From: DHVE2 group archaeon
Lineage (GTDB): Archaea; Thermoplasmatota; Thermoplasmata; Thermoplasmatales; Aciduliprofundaceae
Length of the DNA stretch: 64,000 bases
Reading direction: 5' to 3'
Assembly (NCBI GenBank): GCA_027023265.1
Contig: JALVVV010000049.1
Coordinates: 183,830-247,829 of the forward strand
Part shown: positions 35,754 to 45,642 of the stretch, piece by piece
Position numbering within the stretch: the first letter of the stretch is position 1
Layout: each line of letters begins with the position of its first letter
The notes under the pieces: generated by a model
What the model was told of the DNA's origin: nothing
Databases searched by the model: none
Seen by the model: only the letters and a program-made list of their open reading frames with translations
Program-made: the position numbers and the translations under genes

Positions 35754-37094
35754 TCACACTTGAACTGTGCTCCATTTCCCACGGCGAAATTCCAGATACA
35801 TCCATATTGCCCTTATGAAAGTTTCAAAAACCATTCCAAGCCACACTCCTACCAGCCCCATGCCAAGGGGTACTGCAAATAGAACCGCAAGCCCTAGGCG
35901 TATGCCCAAAAGACCAGTTAAATTTATTACCATTGGCATGGTGGTGTACCCCGCACCTCGCATTCCACCTGCAATGGTAAACAATATACCAAGAGCAGGC
36001 TCGGTGAAACCCATCATGAACAAATACAGAGATGCAAGATTGATTATTCTGGCATCGTCGGTGAATAGCATGGCTATTTGAGAAGGAAAAAGAACCATTA
36101 TGAGTCCTGCAAATCCCATAAATAACGCACACATTCTGGCTGATTCTATGGTAGCTATTCTCGCCTTTCCAGGACTTTTCTCGCCCAAATACTGACCCAT
36201 GAGGGTCGTGGCAGCTATGGAAAAGCCAAAACCTGGCATGTACGCCAGGCTCTCTGCCCTTAACCCAACCTGAAAAGCAGAGTAACCTAAAGAGGAGCTG
36301 ACGTAAAAAATGAGAGCAGCATATATGAACGATGTCAAGCTCCACATTCCACGCTCTATGCCCGCAGGGATTCCAACTTTAAACAGAGTCTTCACAACAT
36401 TACCCCTCATCCTTAAACTGGAGAGAATATCCGGGTAAACAATTAACTTGTCCATAATTTGCAGAACAATGTATAAAATAGCTCCCACCATATATGAGGT
36501 ACCTGTAGCAATTCCCGCACCCAAAACACCCAACTGTGGAAATCCGAAATTACCGTATATCAGTACAAAGTTCCACAGTACGTTCCAAACATTTGCAACA
36601 ATATCGATTATCATGGGTGTCTTTGTGTCCCCAGCTGCCCTAAGTGAAGATTGATAAGTGGCCATAAAAACTGCAAATGGATAAAATGTAAACACACCAA
36701 TTATATACTTGTATGCTTCCTTCGTCACAGCTTCGCTTGCTCCAAGCCCCACAGGAAGTATCCAGCCCAGGGTGATGGCAAATAAAGATATTGGTATGGA
36801 TATCAAAATAAGCAAGGTATACAGGTCATCAAAAACCCGACGTGCCTCATCATAGTTCATCTCGCCCCATCTCCTTGCAATTATAGCCACACCCCCCGTA
36901 GTCAATCCCATAATTATGGGAAACATCAAAAAGTAAAACATACCACCAATCCCAGCAGCACTAAGGCTAACAACCGGGTTCCCGTAGTGCCCCAACATTA
37001 TTGTATCCACTATATTCTGAAAGGTGTAAAGCAGGTTGGATACTATCGCAGGTACAGCAAGTCTGAGAACTCTCTTTCTTATTTGCACCAACAT
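35754..37094 (-). CDS. MATE-family multidrug/metabolite exporter
   Basis: A 446-residue MATE transporter with about 12 membrane helices in two related halves. Typical features are the N-terminal RLAVPAIVSNLLYTFQNIVD, LGHYGNPVVSLSAAGIGG, and the second-half LMGQYLGEKSPGKAR. Such proteins export cationic drugs or metabolites using Na+ or H+. It is divergent from the large Ig-repeat gene (about 100 nt between them) and in line with the lipid reductase gene, whose start lies about 40 nt after its stop. Substrate unknown. Confidence 0.88.
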   Translation of the reverse strand: MLVQIRKRVLRLAVPAIVSNLLYTFQNIVDTIMLGHYGNPVVSLSAAGIGGMFYFLMFPIIMGLTTGGVAIIARRWGEMNYDEARRVFDDLYTLLILISIPISLFAITLGWILPVGLGASEAVTKEAYKYIIGVFTFYPFAVFMATYQSSLRAAGDTKTPMIIDIVANVWNVLWNFVLIYGNFGFPQLGVLGAGIATGTSYMVGAILYIVLQIMDKLIVYPDILSSLRMRGNVVKTLFKVGIPAGIERGMWSLTSFIYAALIFYVSSSLGYSAFQVGLRAESLAYMPGFGFSIAATTLMGQYLGEKSPGKARIATIESARMCALFMGFAGLIMVLFPSQIAMLFTDDARIINLASLYLFMMGFTEPALGILFTIAGGMRGAGYTTMPMVINLTGLLGIRLGLAVLFAVPLGMGLVGVWLGMVFETFIRAIWMYLEFRRGKWSTVQV

Positions 37095-37165
37095 GCAATA
37101 ACTTACGAGTACATAACGGTTGCTTTATCTCAACTATTAATGATAATTCCCGGTAAAATTAAAGT

Positions 37166-37180
37166 AAACTTTAAATAGTA
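37166..37180 (+). promoter_or_regulatory. TATA box before the Ig-repeat surface protein gene
   Basis: AAACTTTAAATAGTA matches an archaeal BRE plus TATA element centred near 37174, about 25 nt before the first possible start codons (TTG 37198, GTG 37201), as expected for a leaderless transcript. Confidence 0.5.
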
Positions 37181-37197
37181 TAAAATCCATTTATTAA

Positions 37198-40100
37198 TTG
37201 GTGTTTGATATGCAGGACAGAAGTTATAGATCAAAAATCAAAAAGAGAGGGCATATTAAAAGGGTTTTGACAATATACGGAGTGATTTTCTTTATGCTGT
37301 TGACTCCTATAAGTATGGTTCATGCTGCGAGTACATCAATATCACTATCCCAATATAGCGGACCACCTGGCACAACGATATGGATCAATGGAACTGGATT
37401 TTCCGCAAATTCAAATGTTAATATTTACTGGGATGGTTCGTATCAGGATACTACAAGCACAGATGCAAATGGTAATTTTAGCTACCAATTTACAATACCT
37501 TCGTCCACATCAGGTACACATACAATATCCGCAAGTGATGGATCTAATAGTGCATCAGCAGATTTTACCGTTGTCCCTGAAATAATCCTATCCGATAACA
37601 GCGGATATGTGGGAACTACATTAAGTGTTAATGGTGCAGGCTTCTCAGGGAATTCAAGAGTGTATCTATACTGGGATTCAACATATCTAGGAAGAACAAC
37701 CACAGATTCCAATGGGGCATTTTCATTTACATTCTCTGTTCCAGCAAGTCCCTATGGATTACATACAATAAAGGCAATCGATTCTAATGAAAATCAGGCA
37801 ACGGCTTCATTCCTTGTGCTCAGCCACATCACGTTGTCCACCTCCACTGGCTACTTTGGAAAAACAATTACATACTATTGTAGCGGATACTCTGCTGAAG
37901 CAAGAATATCAATAATATGGAACTACGGAATGGAAAATAATATAGTTTTAGACAGCGAAACTACAGACACAACAGGATCATACAGCGGAACTTTTACCGT
38001 TCCAGAAGGAAAGTACGGATATCACAATATAACTGGGATAGATGAGTTCTCCCACTCGGACACAACCACTCTATTTATTATCCCGAAGTTAGAGATATCG
38101 CCAGGAAATGGATATGTCAACACCAAGGTTTACATTACCGGATATGGCTTCTCTGCCAGTAGCAACATAAATATAAACTGGAGTAATGGTGCCACACTTA
38201 ACACGTCCACCTCAAATACAATAGGAACTTTTCACTCTGTAATTTACATCCCATATTCAACTTCCGGTAATCATCTTATCACAGCAACAGATTCAAACTC
38301 AGTCCAAACTTCAGCAGTGTTTGACGTGACACCTCAAATAACAATATCACCCAACTACGGAAATTCAGGGGATACCAGCATTGTTACTGCAACGGGTTTT
38401 TCAGGATCCTCCAGCATAGAAATATATTGGGATTTTGGGCTATCTACTGAGACGGAATTAGCAACAGGAACAACAAATTCAACGGGTACATACTCTACAA
38501 CAGTCACAATACCTAATGGAACCAATACAACACATATAATTGCAGGGATAGATGCAAATAATAACATAGCACAAACACAGTATTATCTTGGACCACACAT
38601 ATACATAAACCCAAATAATGGATTTGTAGGGTCAAACATAATTGTTAACGGAACTTGTTTTTCCACAAATTCAAATGTTAATATTTACTGGGATGGAAAG
38701 TTAGTATCTACAACTAAAACTAACGCAACGGGATATTTCTCCATTTCATTTTCAGTACCCCACTCTTCATACGGATATCATGAAGTTATGGCCTCTGATG
38801 AATATGGACATTCTGCAACTGCAAACTATATGGTAACGGCACACATAACAATTTCAAAAAATAAAGGGAACGTGTTTAATAACATAAGTATTGATGGCTC
38901 TGGTTTTAGTGCTAATTCGGCAGTTTATATATACTGGGATGGAAACAACACACAAAGAAGCATGATTACAAATTCCACGGGTGATTTTACACTTACATTC
39001 AAAATTCCAGAAAGCATAGCAGGAACGCATGTGATATACGGAGAAGACTTAAATGGGGTTTTATCTAACACTCAAAATTTCACAGTAACTCCCTCAATAA
39101 AGCTTAGCAATTACTATGGAAATATCGGTATGACCTATGAAATATATTGTTATGGCTTTGGAGCATCTGTTACCATTAACATGATATGGGATTCAAATTC
39201 GGAGCCATACTACACAACATCAAACAGTATAGGAAGTGGGATAATAAAAGCAGTTGTTCCAAATTCCACCATGGGCGAACATTCAATAGAGGTATATGAT
39301 TCGCACCTAAACTGGGCAGGACCAGTTAATTTTACAGTAATACCCCCTAGTGCCCCTAACCCATATGGTCCAAAGGGATATGTTAATTCAAGTACCATCA
39401 CACTCACCTGGTCATCCGTGGACTATGCCACAACATACATCGTGGAGTACGGAACCAATCCGAATTTTAATAATTCAATAATCATAAATACTCCCTCAAA
39501 CCACACAACCATATCTGGTCTTTCTAACGGTAAAACTTACTACTGGAGAGTAAGAGCCATTGACGAAAATGGAAATGCCGGAAATTATTCGATTACATCA
39601 TCTTTTAAAGTGGACACAACATCTCCTACTTCTAAAATATATATTCCTGTAAGATACAGCAACAGTACCCACTTATTAATTTTCTACAACGCAAGTGATT
39701 CAATAAGTGGTATCAGTAAAGTGGAATTATACTATAGTTTCAATGGAAGTAACTTCCTTAAATACGATACGAAAAACGAATCAACAGGAGTATTTGATTT
39801 TTATGCAAAGTATGGGAATGGAAACTACTCCTTTTACACCATATCATATGACTGTGCAGGTAACATGCAGAAAAATTCCAAAATAGTACATGTATTTGTT
39901 GACACCACTCCCCCTTCCTCGTACATCACCAGTTTGCCCACATACTCCCGCAAACATACTATAGAGATTTATTACAAAACCTCAGATATTGGCTCAGGAG
40001 TAGACTACGTCAAACTATATTGGAGTAAAGATGGGACCGAGTGGAATTACTATGGCGAATTTAACAGCACACCAATTCTATTTTTAGCGCAAGACGATGG

Positions 40101-41505
40101 AACTTATTATTTCAAGACAATAGCAGTAGATAAAGCCGGAAACGTCCAGTTAAATACTCCCGTTATAGCATCGACAACAGTAGACACTATTCCTCCGGCG
40201 TCAGGGATTTACATTTCAGGAACAATAGGAAATAACGGTTGGTTCATATCCCCTGTAAAAATCACATTGAGAGCATTTGACACTACAAGCGGAGTAAAAG
40301 CCACATATTATGAAATAAATAATAGTGGATATACCCTATATAATAGTCCAATTACCATAGAAGAAAACGGTGTTTATCGTATTCATTTCTATTCAGTGGA
40401 TACAGCAGGCAATGCAGAACAACCCAAACAGGTAATTATCAAAATAGATAGAACATCACCCTCCTTATCGATAGTTACACCTACTCCAAGAGAGGTGCTT
40501 TCCGGAACTGTAGCACTGAAATTAAGAGCAAGTGATACAAATATATTAGGAGTATATTACCGCATAGATTATGGCCCGTGGATTAACACATATAATTCTG
40601 GAAATATATGGAATGCAAACATTGACACAGTTAAATATTCAGATGGATTTCACAAAATAACGGTATTAGCAATTGATGATGCAGGCAATAAAAAATTTGC
40701 AAATGTTAGTGTATACATAGACAACGAAAAACCAAAAATAATAGATGCTTCACTACCCACAGGAGTTGTTTCTGGAAGGATTCGGTTCTCGGTATTTGTA
40801 ACTGATTCAGTAGGTATAAATAACGTAGTTTGCAAACTCAGTTCTAAAAGCCTTAATAAAACATATAATATGTACAGAACCACTCTAAACATCTACTCCC
40901 TTTCAATCAATACAACTTCGCTTAGCAATGGAAAATACACCATAACTATAATCGCTGAGAATTATGGAAATAAGACAAACATGATAACCAGACAATTCAC
41001 AATAGATAATTCACCTCCAACTGTGATATATCCAGGAAGCAGTATTGTTAGGGGAGAGACAACGCTTATATTTCATGTAAAAGATAACACAACAGGTATA
41101 GCGTCCGCTTGGATATCCATAGACAACAGTGAATGGATTAAAGTACCCATCAAAAATGGAATCATAAGATACCACTGGAATACTGTACTTCGAGATAATG
41201 GGATACACAGAGTTGAAGTTAAGGTAGTAGATTATGCAGGCAACGAAAACATATATGAAACCTCAATTAAAGTTGATAATCAAAACTACATGCCCATAAT
41301 ATTTATTATAGTGTTAATCGTCATTTTAATAATAATCATTATTTATCTCAAAATAGGAAAAAACCTAAAAAAAGATAATGAAGAACTAAAAAGTAAAGAC
41401 AAAAATAATAAAGATACTCAGGAGATGTACATTTCAGACTCAGAGAAAAATGATATCGGAATAGATCTTTCAGATTTGGAATTGGGAGGTGATCGCGATG
41501 AATAA
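37198..41505 (+). CDS. Giant secreted Ig/TIG-repeat surface protein with C-terminal anchor
   Basis: A 1435-residue extracellular protein. The start may be TTG 37198, GTG 37201 or ATG 37210. A basic N-terminus and hydrophobic signal segment (VLTIYGVIFFMLLTPISMVH) end near residue 43. Eight IPT/TIG-like repeats of about 85 residues follow (for example GYVGTTLSVNGAGFSGNS), then a fibronectin type III domain (about 715-805, YYWRVRAIDENGN) and about six Ig-like repeats with VDTTPPSS and DxAGN motifs. One membrane helix (about 1364-1384) and a charged cytoplasmic tail of about 50 residues anchor it. N-x-S/T sites are abundant. Probably an adhesin or S-layer-associated protein. It is coupled to the next gene. 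Confidence 0.82.
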   Translation: MVFDMQDRSYRSKIKKRGHIKRVLTIYGVIFFMLLTPISMVHAASTSISLSQYSGPPGTTIWINGTGFSANSNVNIYWDGSYQDTTSTDANGNFSYQFTIPSSTSGTHTISASDGSNSASADFTVVPEIILSDNSGYVGTTLSVNGAGFSGNSRVYLYWDSTYLGRTTTDSNGAFSFTFSVPASPYGLHTIKAIDSNENQATASFLVLSHITLSTSTGYFGKTITYYCSGYSAEARISIIWNYGMENNIVLDSETTDTTGSYSGTFTVPEGKYGYHNITGIDEFSHSDTTTLFIIPKLEISPGNGYVNTKVYITGYGFSASSNININWSNGATLNTSTSNTIGTFHSVIYIPYSTSGNHLITATDSNSVQTSAVFDVTPQITISPNYGNSGDTSIVTATGFSGSSSIEIYWDFGLSTETELATGTTNSTGTYSTTVTIPNGTNTTHIIAGIDANNNIAQTQYYLGPHIYINPNNGFVGSNIIVNGTCFSTNSNVNIYWDGKLVSTTKTNATGYFSISFSVPHSSYGYHEVMASDEYGHSATANYMVTAHITISKNKGNVFNNISIDGSGFSANSAVYIYWDGNNTQRSMITNSTGDFTLTFKIPESIAGTHVIYGEDLNGVLSNTQNFTVTPSIKLSNYYGNIGMTYEIYCYGFGASVTINMIWDSNSEPYYTTSNSIGSGIIKAVVPNSTMGEHSIEVYDSHLNWAGPVNFTVIPPSAPNPYGPKGYVNSSTITLTWSSVDYATTYIVEYGTNPNFNNSIIINTPSNHTTISGLSNGKTYYWRVRAIDENGNAGNYSITSSFKVDTTSPTSKIYIPVRYSNSTHLLIFYNASDSISGISKVELYYSFNGSNFLKYDTKNESTGVFDFYAKYGNGNYSFYTISYDCAGNMQKNSKIVHVFVDTTPPSSYITSLPTYSRKHTIEIYYKTSDIGSGVDYVKLYWSKDGTEWNYYGEFNSTPILFLAQDDGTYYFKTIAVDKAGNVQLNTPVIASTTVDTIPPASGIYISGTIGNNGWFISPVKITLRAFDTTSGVKATYYEINNSGYTLYNSPITIEENGVYRIHFYSVDTAGNAEQPKQVIIKIDRTSPSLSIVTPTPREVLSGTVALKLRASDTNILGVYYRIDYGPWINTYNSGNIWNANIDTVKYSDGFHKITVLAIDDAGNKKFANVSVYIDNEKPKIIDASLPTGVVSGRIRFSVFVTDSVGINNVVCKLSSKSLNKTYNMYRTTLNIYSLSINTTSLSNGKYTITIIAENYGNKTNMITRQFTIDNSPPTVIYPGSSIVRGETTLIFHVKDNTTGIASAWISIDNSEWIKVPIKNGIIRYHWNTVLRDNGIHRVEVKVVDYAGNENIYETSIKVDNQNYMPIIFIIVLIVILIIIIIYLKIGKNLKKDNEELKSKDKNNKDTQEMYISDSEKNDIGIDLSDLELGGDRDE

Positions 41506-41920
41506 AGTAAATATAAATGAGTTTGGTCTTTTCTTAGGCAATTTATTAGTGTTTGTTAGTGTATTTCTGCCATGGTACGGCATAAACCACTATGGAAATG
41601 AGATAAGCTACACTGGATTTGGGCTGGCCAACATAGCTACTGAGTTCAGTACTATTTATCTTCTTCCACTTTTAAGTGGAGTGCTTATGAGCTATATCTC
41701 AATAGCTTGGCTTAATAGAAGCCATATCAGCGCTAAAAAATCCCAATGGATAATCCTTATAGTTATCTCTGCTACAATATTAGCAATTACATTCTTCTCG
41801 TTGTTAATATGTCCACCAGGAGGTTCAGAGAGTATCATAAATAACATAATGATCGGGGGATATGCAGCCATCACAGGGTCAATAACAACTCTATTTTTTG
41901 CAATTTCATACCACTTATAA
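41498..41920 (+). CDS. Four-helix membrane protein coupled to the Ig-repeat protein
   Basis: A 140-residue membrane protein with four helices at about residues 10-25, 50-68, 80-102 and 115-138. The ATG at 41498 stands behind a strong GGGAGGTGAT and inside the last codons of the surface-protein gene (8-nt overlap), which decides it over the ATG at 41489. No family is recognised. Tight coupling suggests it works with the giant protein, for example in its anchoring; this is inference. Confidence 0.65.
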   Translation: MNKVNINEFGLFLGNLLVFVSVFLPWYGINHYGNEISYTGFGLANIATEFSTIYLLPLLSGVLMSYISIAWLNRSHISAKKSQWIILIVISATILAITFFSLLICPPGGSESIINNIMIGGYAAITGSITTLFFAISYHL

Positions 41921-42013
41921 AATTTATTTTCCCAAGCAACTAACTCAATATAGTTATCTAAAATCATTAGAACATCCAAATATTTTTTTATAAGGAGGAG
42001 ATATAGAGGCAGA

Positions 42014-42643
42014 ATGAAAAAAGAAAATTACTTCACCCCAGAATTCACCATGGCCATGGAAAAAAGATATTTCCGAGAAAGGAAATTGAAGAAAATCAAT
42101 GGAGATATTGCTATCCTGGGAATTGACATGCAAAAACATTTTCTTGTCCAATGGGGAAAGGCATACCTTCCATCTTCCAGGAATTTTTTAACAAGCATTG
42201 AAAAGTTTTATGAATTTACCAAAGAATCTGGAATTAAAATAATCCTAACCAAGCACTGCCACGCAGGGAACAATCTGGCGAGGTGGTGGGACGACGAGAT
42301 GCTTTGCGATGATAAATCCACGGAAATAGTGGACGAGATAAAAAAATTCGGAGACGTGATCATTGAGAAAAACACCTACAACGCATTCATTGGCACTAAC
42401 CTTGAAGGAGCTCTGAAAAAAGAGGGGGTTAACACAGTGATAATAACAGGGGTAATGACGCACCTGTGCTGCGAGACCACCGCGCGAGATGCTTTCAATC
42501 GGGGATTCAGCGTGGTATTTCCAATAGATGGGACATTAACTCAGAATGCGGAGCTGCACGAATGTTCCCTTAGAGCGATCTCGCATGGGTTCGGAGTCAC
42601 GCCTACGCTAAGCTATCTTATGAAATATTTGCGGAAATTATAA
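42014..42643 (+). CDS. Isochorismatase/nicotinamidase-family hydrolase
   Basis: A 209-residue cysteine hydrolase. The catalytic triad can be traced: Asp in AILGIDMQKHF (about residue 38), Lys in VIIEKNTYNAFIGT (about 119) and Cys in GVMTHLCCETTARDAF (about 152-153). The family includes nicotinamidase, isochorismatase and N-carbamoylsarcosine amidase; the sequence does not choose among them. GGAGGAG precedes the ATG by about 12 nt. It is a single gene, followed by a promoter-like AT-rich stretch. Confidence 0.85.
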   Translation: MKKENYFTPEFTMAMEKRYFRERKLKKINGDIAILGIDMQKHFLVQWGKAYLPSSRNFLTSIEKFYEFTKESGIKIILTKHCHAGNNLARWWDDEMLCDDKSTEIVDEIKKFGDVIIEKNTYNAFIGTNLEGALKKEGVNTVIITGVMTHLCCETTARDAFNRGFSVVFPIDGTLTQNAELHECSLRAISHGFGVTPTLSYLMKYLRKL

Positions 42644-42665
42644 ATAGATAAATTTTTTATAGATT

Positions 42666-42989
42666 GTGTTGAAAACACCAACTACGGAGGAGAAGATATT
42701 AGTTCACCTGAGCAGGTTCCCTCACGGTGCTTCTGAGGATTGCACTTATTCCAGCGACCACGTGCAGGCGTACGACGACGCTTCTGCAGAATACGTCAAT
42801 TTCTGGAACTCAAGTACAGAGGGCAATTACTGGAGCGATTACGATAGCTCAGGCACGTATGCAATAGACGGCGGCAGCTCGGTGGACGAGCATCCTAACG
42901 GCTGCGCAACGGTGCCGGAATTCAGCGCGGAAATTATGGCGGTTATCATCACACTGGGCGCAGTGATGCTCTGGAGAAGGAGCCGTTAA
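42666..42989 (+). pseudogene. Truncated surface-protein remnant with PEF-type C-terminal anchor
   Basis: A 107-codon frame. The middle part, NFWNSSTEGNYWSDYDSSGT, is typical of the end of NosD-like beta-helix surface proteins, as in the 851-residue protein at 47440 (NFWNSSSGIGNYWRDW). The C-terminus has the tripartite sorting signal of PEF-CTERM proteins: VPEF, a hydrophobic helix and RRSR. The N-terminal 40 residues look unrelated, there is no signal peptide, and the start would be a GTG 25 nt behind a TATA-like TATAAATA. It is probably a 5'-deleted gene, possibly still transcribed. Confidence 0.55.
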
Positions 42990-43032
42990 TCTTTTCTTTT
43001 ATTTTAAAATACCTGCTTTTCATTTCCATGTT

Positions 43033-43833
43033 ATGTTCATTGCTCCCGTTGGCATAATCGGCGCCGGGCCTGCCGGAGTGAGCGCGGCGGTACAGCTGAA
43101 AAGGTACAAAATACCCTCTGTGCTCTTTGAGAAGAGAAAAATAGGCGGATTGATCGAGAACGCACACAGGGTTGAGAACACTATGCTATTCCCCAACGGG
43201 CTCAGAGGGAGAGAATTTGTGAAAATTTTGGAGGAGTACGCGAGAAAATACGAGCTCAACGTGATTTACGAGGAAGCTAAAAAAATAAGAAAAGGGGAGA
43301 GAATAATCATAAAGACGGAAAATAGAGAGTACGAATTTGATTATCTCATAGTTTCCACGGGCACAAGACCAAGAACTCTGCCCTTTCCAGAGGTGAAGTA
43401 CCATATTACCGAGGTTGAGAAATGCGATAAAATATTGATAATCGGTGGAGGGGACATTGCATTCGACTATGCACTGAGCGCAAGCGAGAAATGCAAAGAA
43501 GTGACGTTAATTTACAGAAGCACCATAAAAGCGTTGCCTGTGTTGGCGGATGAAGTCATGGCTAAAGGAATAAAAATCGTTCGGGGAGCAGTGGAAAAAA
43601 TAGAGAACGGCATGGCGTACACTTCCGCTGGAATTTTTGAATTTGACGAAGTCTTAGCGGGAATAGGGCGGATTCCAAACGTTGAAATAGTTGAAGGAAT
43701 TGCTGATTCAAGAATATTTGTAATAGGCGATGCAAAAAACGGCATATACCGCCAGAGCTCTTTGGCGATTGCGGATGGGATAAGAACCGCCATGAAGATA
43801 TGGAGAGTGATAAAGTATGGAGATACTGAGTGA
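43033..43833 (+). CDS. Thioredoxin reductase-like FAD/NAD(P) oxidoreductase without CxxC
   Basis: A 266-residue two-dinucleotide flavoprotein. FAD-binding motif VGIIGAGPAGVSAAVQL (residues about 6-22), STGTRPRTLPFP (about 108), NAD(P) motif ILIIGGGDIAFDYALS (about 135) and the C-terminal IFVIGDAKNG (about 231). It is shorter than thioredoxin reductase (about 310) and has no CxxC in the NAD domain, so it cannot act as a classic disulfide reductase. It overlaps the radical SAM gene downstream by 17 nt and may supply electrons to it; that link is inference. Confidence 0.8.
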   Translation: MFIAPVGIIGAGPAGVSAAVQLKRYKIPSVLFEKRKIGGLIENAHRVENTMLFPNGLRGREFVKILEEYARKYELNVIYEEAKKIRKGERIIIKTENREYEFDYLIVSTGTRPRTLPFPEVKYHITEVEKCDKILIIGGGDIAFDYALSASEKCKEVTLIYRSTIKALPVLADEVMAKGIKIVRGAVEKIENGMAYTSAGIFEFDEVLAGIGRIPNVEIVEGIADSRIFVIGDAKNGIYRQSSLAIADGIRTAMKIWRVIKYGDTE

Positions 43834-44758
43834 AGTGGGAGATGATTCCATCGCGAAAGTTTACATAGGCCGCACTCACAGAGGGAACATAATCGAGTTC
43901 GTTGAATCCATACCCACAGGAAACATAAAGGAAAAATGGGTTCTAATCGTGTCATCACTGAACGGCTGTCCCGTGGGCTGCAAAATGTGCGACGCCGGAT
44001 TTTTTTACAAAGGAAAGCTGGATTACGAGGAGCTGATGGAGCAAATTGAGTATCCAATAAAGAGAAGATTCGGAGATAAACCAAAGACGAAAAAATTCAA
44101 AATTCAGTTCGCGCGCATGGGGGAGCCGAGCTTCAACCCCAACGTGTTAGATGTTATCAATGATTTGGGAGACAAGTACGAGAATTTCTTTCCATCATTA
44201 TCCACGGTAGCGCCCATAGGCGTGGATTCCTTCTTTTCAAAATTGATGGACATAAAGAAAGAGAAATACGCAAAGAGATTCCAGCTCCAGTTTTCGATTC
44301 ACACAACGAATCAAAGGCAGAGAGACGAGATAATCCCCATTAAAAAATGGGATTTTAAGAAAATTGCGGATTACGGAATGAAATTCTACGATGAAGGCGG
44401 ATTAAAAATCACCCTGAATTTCGCTCTTGCGCAGGAAAATGAGGCGGATGCAAACGTGGTTAGAGAATTTTTCCCGAAGGAGCATTTCCTCATAAAAATC
44501 ACACCTATAAATCCCACGGTCAGCTCGGCGAGAAATGGACTGAACAACGATGTTGACGAGAAGACAGGCATGGCGAGGAAGCACAGAGATTTCATTGATG
44601 AGCTGAGAAGAATGGGCTACGACGTAATTATCTCCATAGGGGACACGAGAGAAAACTTGATTGGCTCTAACTGCGGCATGTTCATACTGAGATTCCTGAA
44701 AGAGCATCCTGAGATGAGCAACGCATACACATTCGCAAAGGACCTGGTTATTCAATAA
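43817..44758 (+). CDS. RlmN/Cfr-like radical SAM enzyme lacking the N-terminal domain
   Basis: A 313-residue radical SAM protein. The [4Fe-4S] motif is CPVGCKMC (about residues 52-59). Several RlmN/Cfr features are kept: [18 protein letters not shown] for the MGEP motif, [23 protein letters not shown], and a Cys in [10 protein letters not shown] near residue 290 at the place of the methyl-carrying cysteine. The helical N-terminal domain of bacterial RlmN (full length about 370-390) is absent. It may methylate RNA at adenosine C2 or C8. The preceding flavoprotein gene overlaps by 17 nt. The exact substrate is unknown. Confidence 0.75.
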   Translation: MEILSEVGDDSIAKVYIGRTHRGNIIEFVESIPTGNIKEKWVLIVSSLNGCPVGCKMCDAGFFYKGKLDYEELMEQIEYPIKRRFGDKPKTKKFKIQFARMGEPSFNPNVLDVINDLGDKYENFFPSLSTVAPIGVDSFFSKLMDIKKEKYAKRFQLQFSIHTTNQRQRDEIIPIKKWDFKKIADYGMKFYDEGGLKITLNFALAQENEADANVVREFFPKEHFLIKITPINPTVSSARNGLNNDVDEKTGMARKHRDFIDELRRMGYDVIISIGDTRENLIGSNCGMFILRFLKEHPEMSNAYTFAKDLVIQ

Positions 44759-45612
44759 TCAAACGGAACGCCCATCTCCTTCGCAATTTTTCGAAGGGCT
44801 TCAATTCTCTCCTCAGTTGGAGGGTGAGTGGAGAAAAGCTTCAACAGGGTGGATCCTCTGAAAGGATTTACGATAAACAAATGCGACGTGCTTGGATTTC
44901 CCTTCATTGGTCTCCATTTCACACCTCTCTCTATTTTCATGAGCGCTCTCGCCAGTGCTGCAGGATTGCGTGTGAGCCTTGCGCTTCCCTCATCCGCTAA
45001 ATATTCTCGAGTTCTGCTTATTGCCATGCGAATTATAAGCGCGGCTATGGGTGCGAAAATCGCCAGGGCTATGAGCGCTATTAGAGAGTCATCGTCATCA
45101 GAAAATAAAAAAGCAAACCAGCGGGCAATGTAAGCCAGATACACGATGGCACTTGCTATCATGGCCGCAACGGTGCCTATGAGCATGTCTCGATTTTTAA
45201 TGTGCGTGATTTCATGTCCCAAAACCGCCTCTAATTCTTCTCTGTTGAGCATGTTCAAAATTCCCTCAGTCACGGCGACCACGGCATGCCTCGGGCTTCT
45301 ACCTGTGGCAAATGCGTTGGGAACAGAGGTAGGCACAATTGCAATCTGCGGTTTTGGAATCCCTGCTTTCTGTGCGAGAGAAGAAACTATTTCATGGAGC
45401 CAGGGCATCTCATACTCGGATATTATCCTCGCCCCATAACTCCTGAGAACGATTTTATCTGAAAACAGAAATGCGATGAGATTGAAGAGAAGAGACAAAA
45501 TTAGCATGAAGCTCGCAACGGGTATTCCTCCAATAAGGTATCCTATGCCAATGAGCAACGCCGCGAGAAAAGATAAAAGCGCTATCGTGCGGAGCCACAG
45601 TACAGCTCCCAT
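44752..45612 (-). CDS. htpX: HtpX-like M48 zinc metalloprotease
   Basis: A 286-residue membrane protease that degrades misfolded membrane proteins. Two N-terminal helices (about residues 8-28 and 30-50), the zinc motif [13 protein letters not shown] (about 133-145), two more helices (about 150-200) and the third ligand Glu in [16 protein letters not shown] (about 213). The C-terminal [12 protein letters not shown] segment is typical. It begins 30 nt after the thermosome stop on the same strand, forming a protein-quality-control operon. It converges with the radical SAM gene. Confidence 0.93.
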   Translation of the reverse strand: MGAVLWLRTIALLSFLAALLIGIGYLIGGIPVASFMLILSLLFNLIAFLFSDKIVLRSYGARIISEYEMPWLHEIVSSLAQKAGIPKPQIAIVPTSVPNAFATGRSPRHAVVAVTEGILNMLNREELEAVLGHEITHIKNRDMLIGTVAAMIASAIVYLAYIARWFAFLFSDDDDSLIALIALAIFAPIAALIIRMAISRTREYLADEGSARLTRNPAALARALMKIERGVKWRPMKGNPSTSHLFIVNPFRGSTLLKLFSTHPPTEERIEALRKIAKEMGVPFDY

Positions 45613-45642
45613 GGGGAAACACCATAAAAAAGAGAAAGAGGT

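Noticed and set aside
31036..41505. Repetitive DNA that might suggest a CRISPR array
   Set aside because: The repeats encode coiled-coil heptads or Ig-like modules and vary at codon level; there is no fixed repeat with unique spacers.
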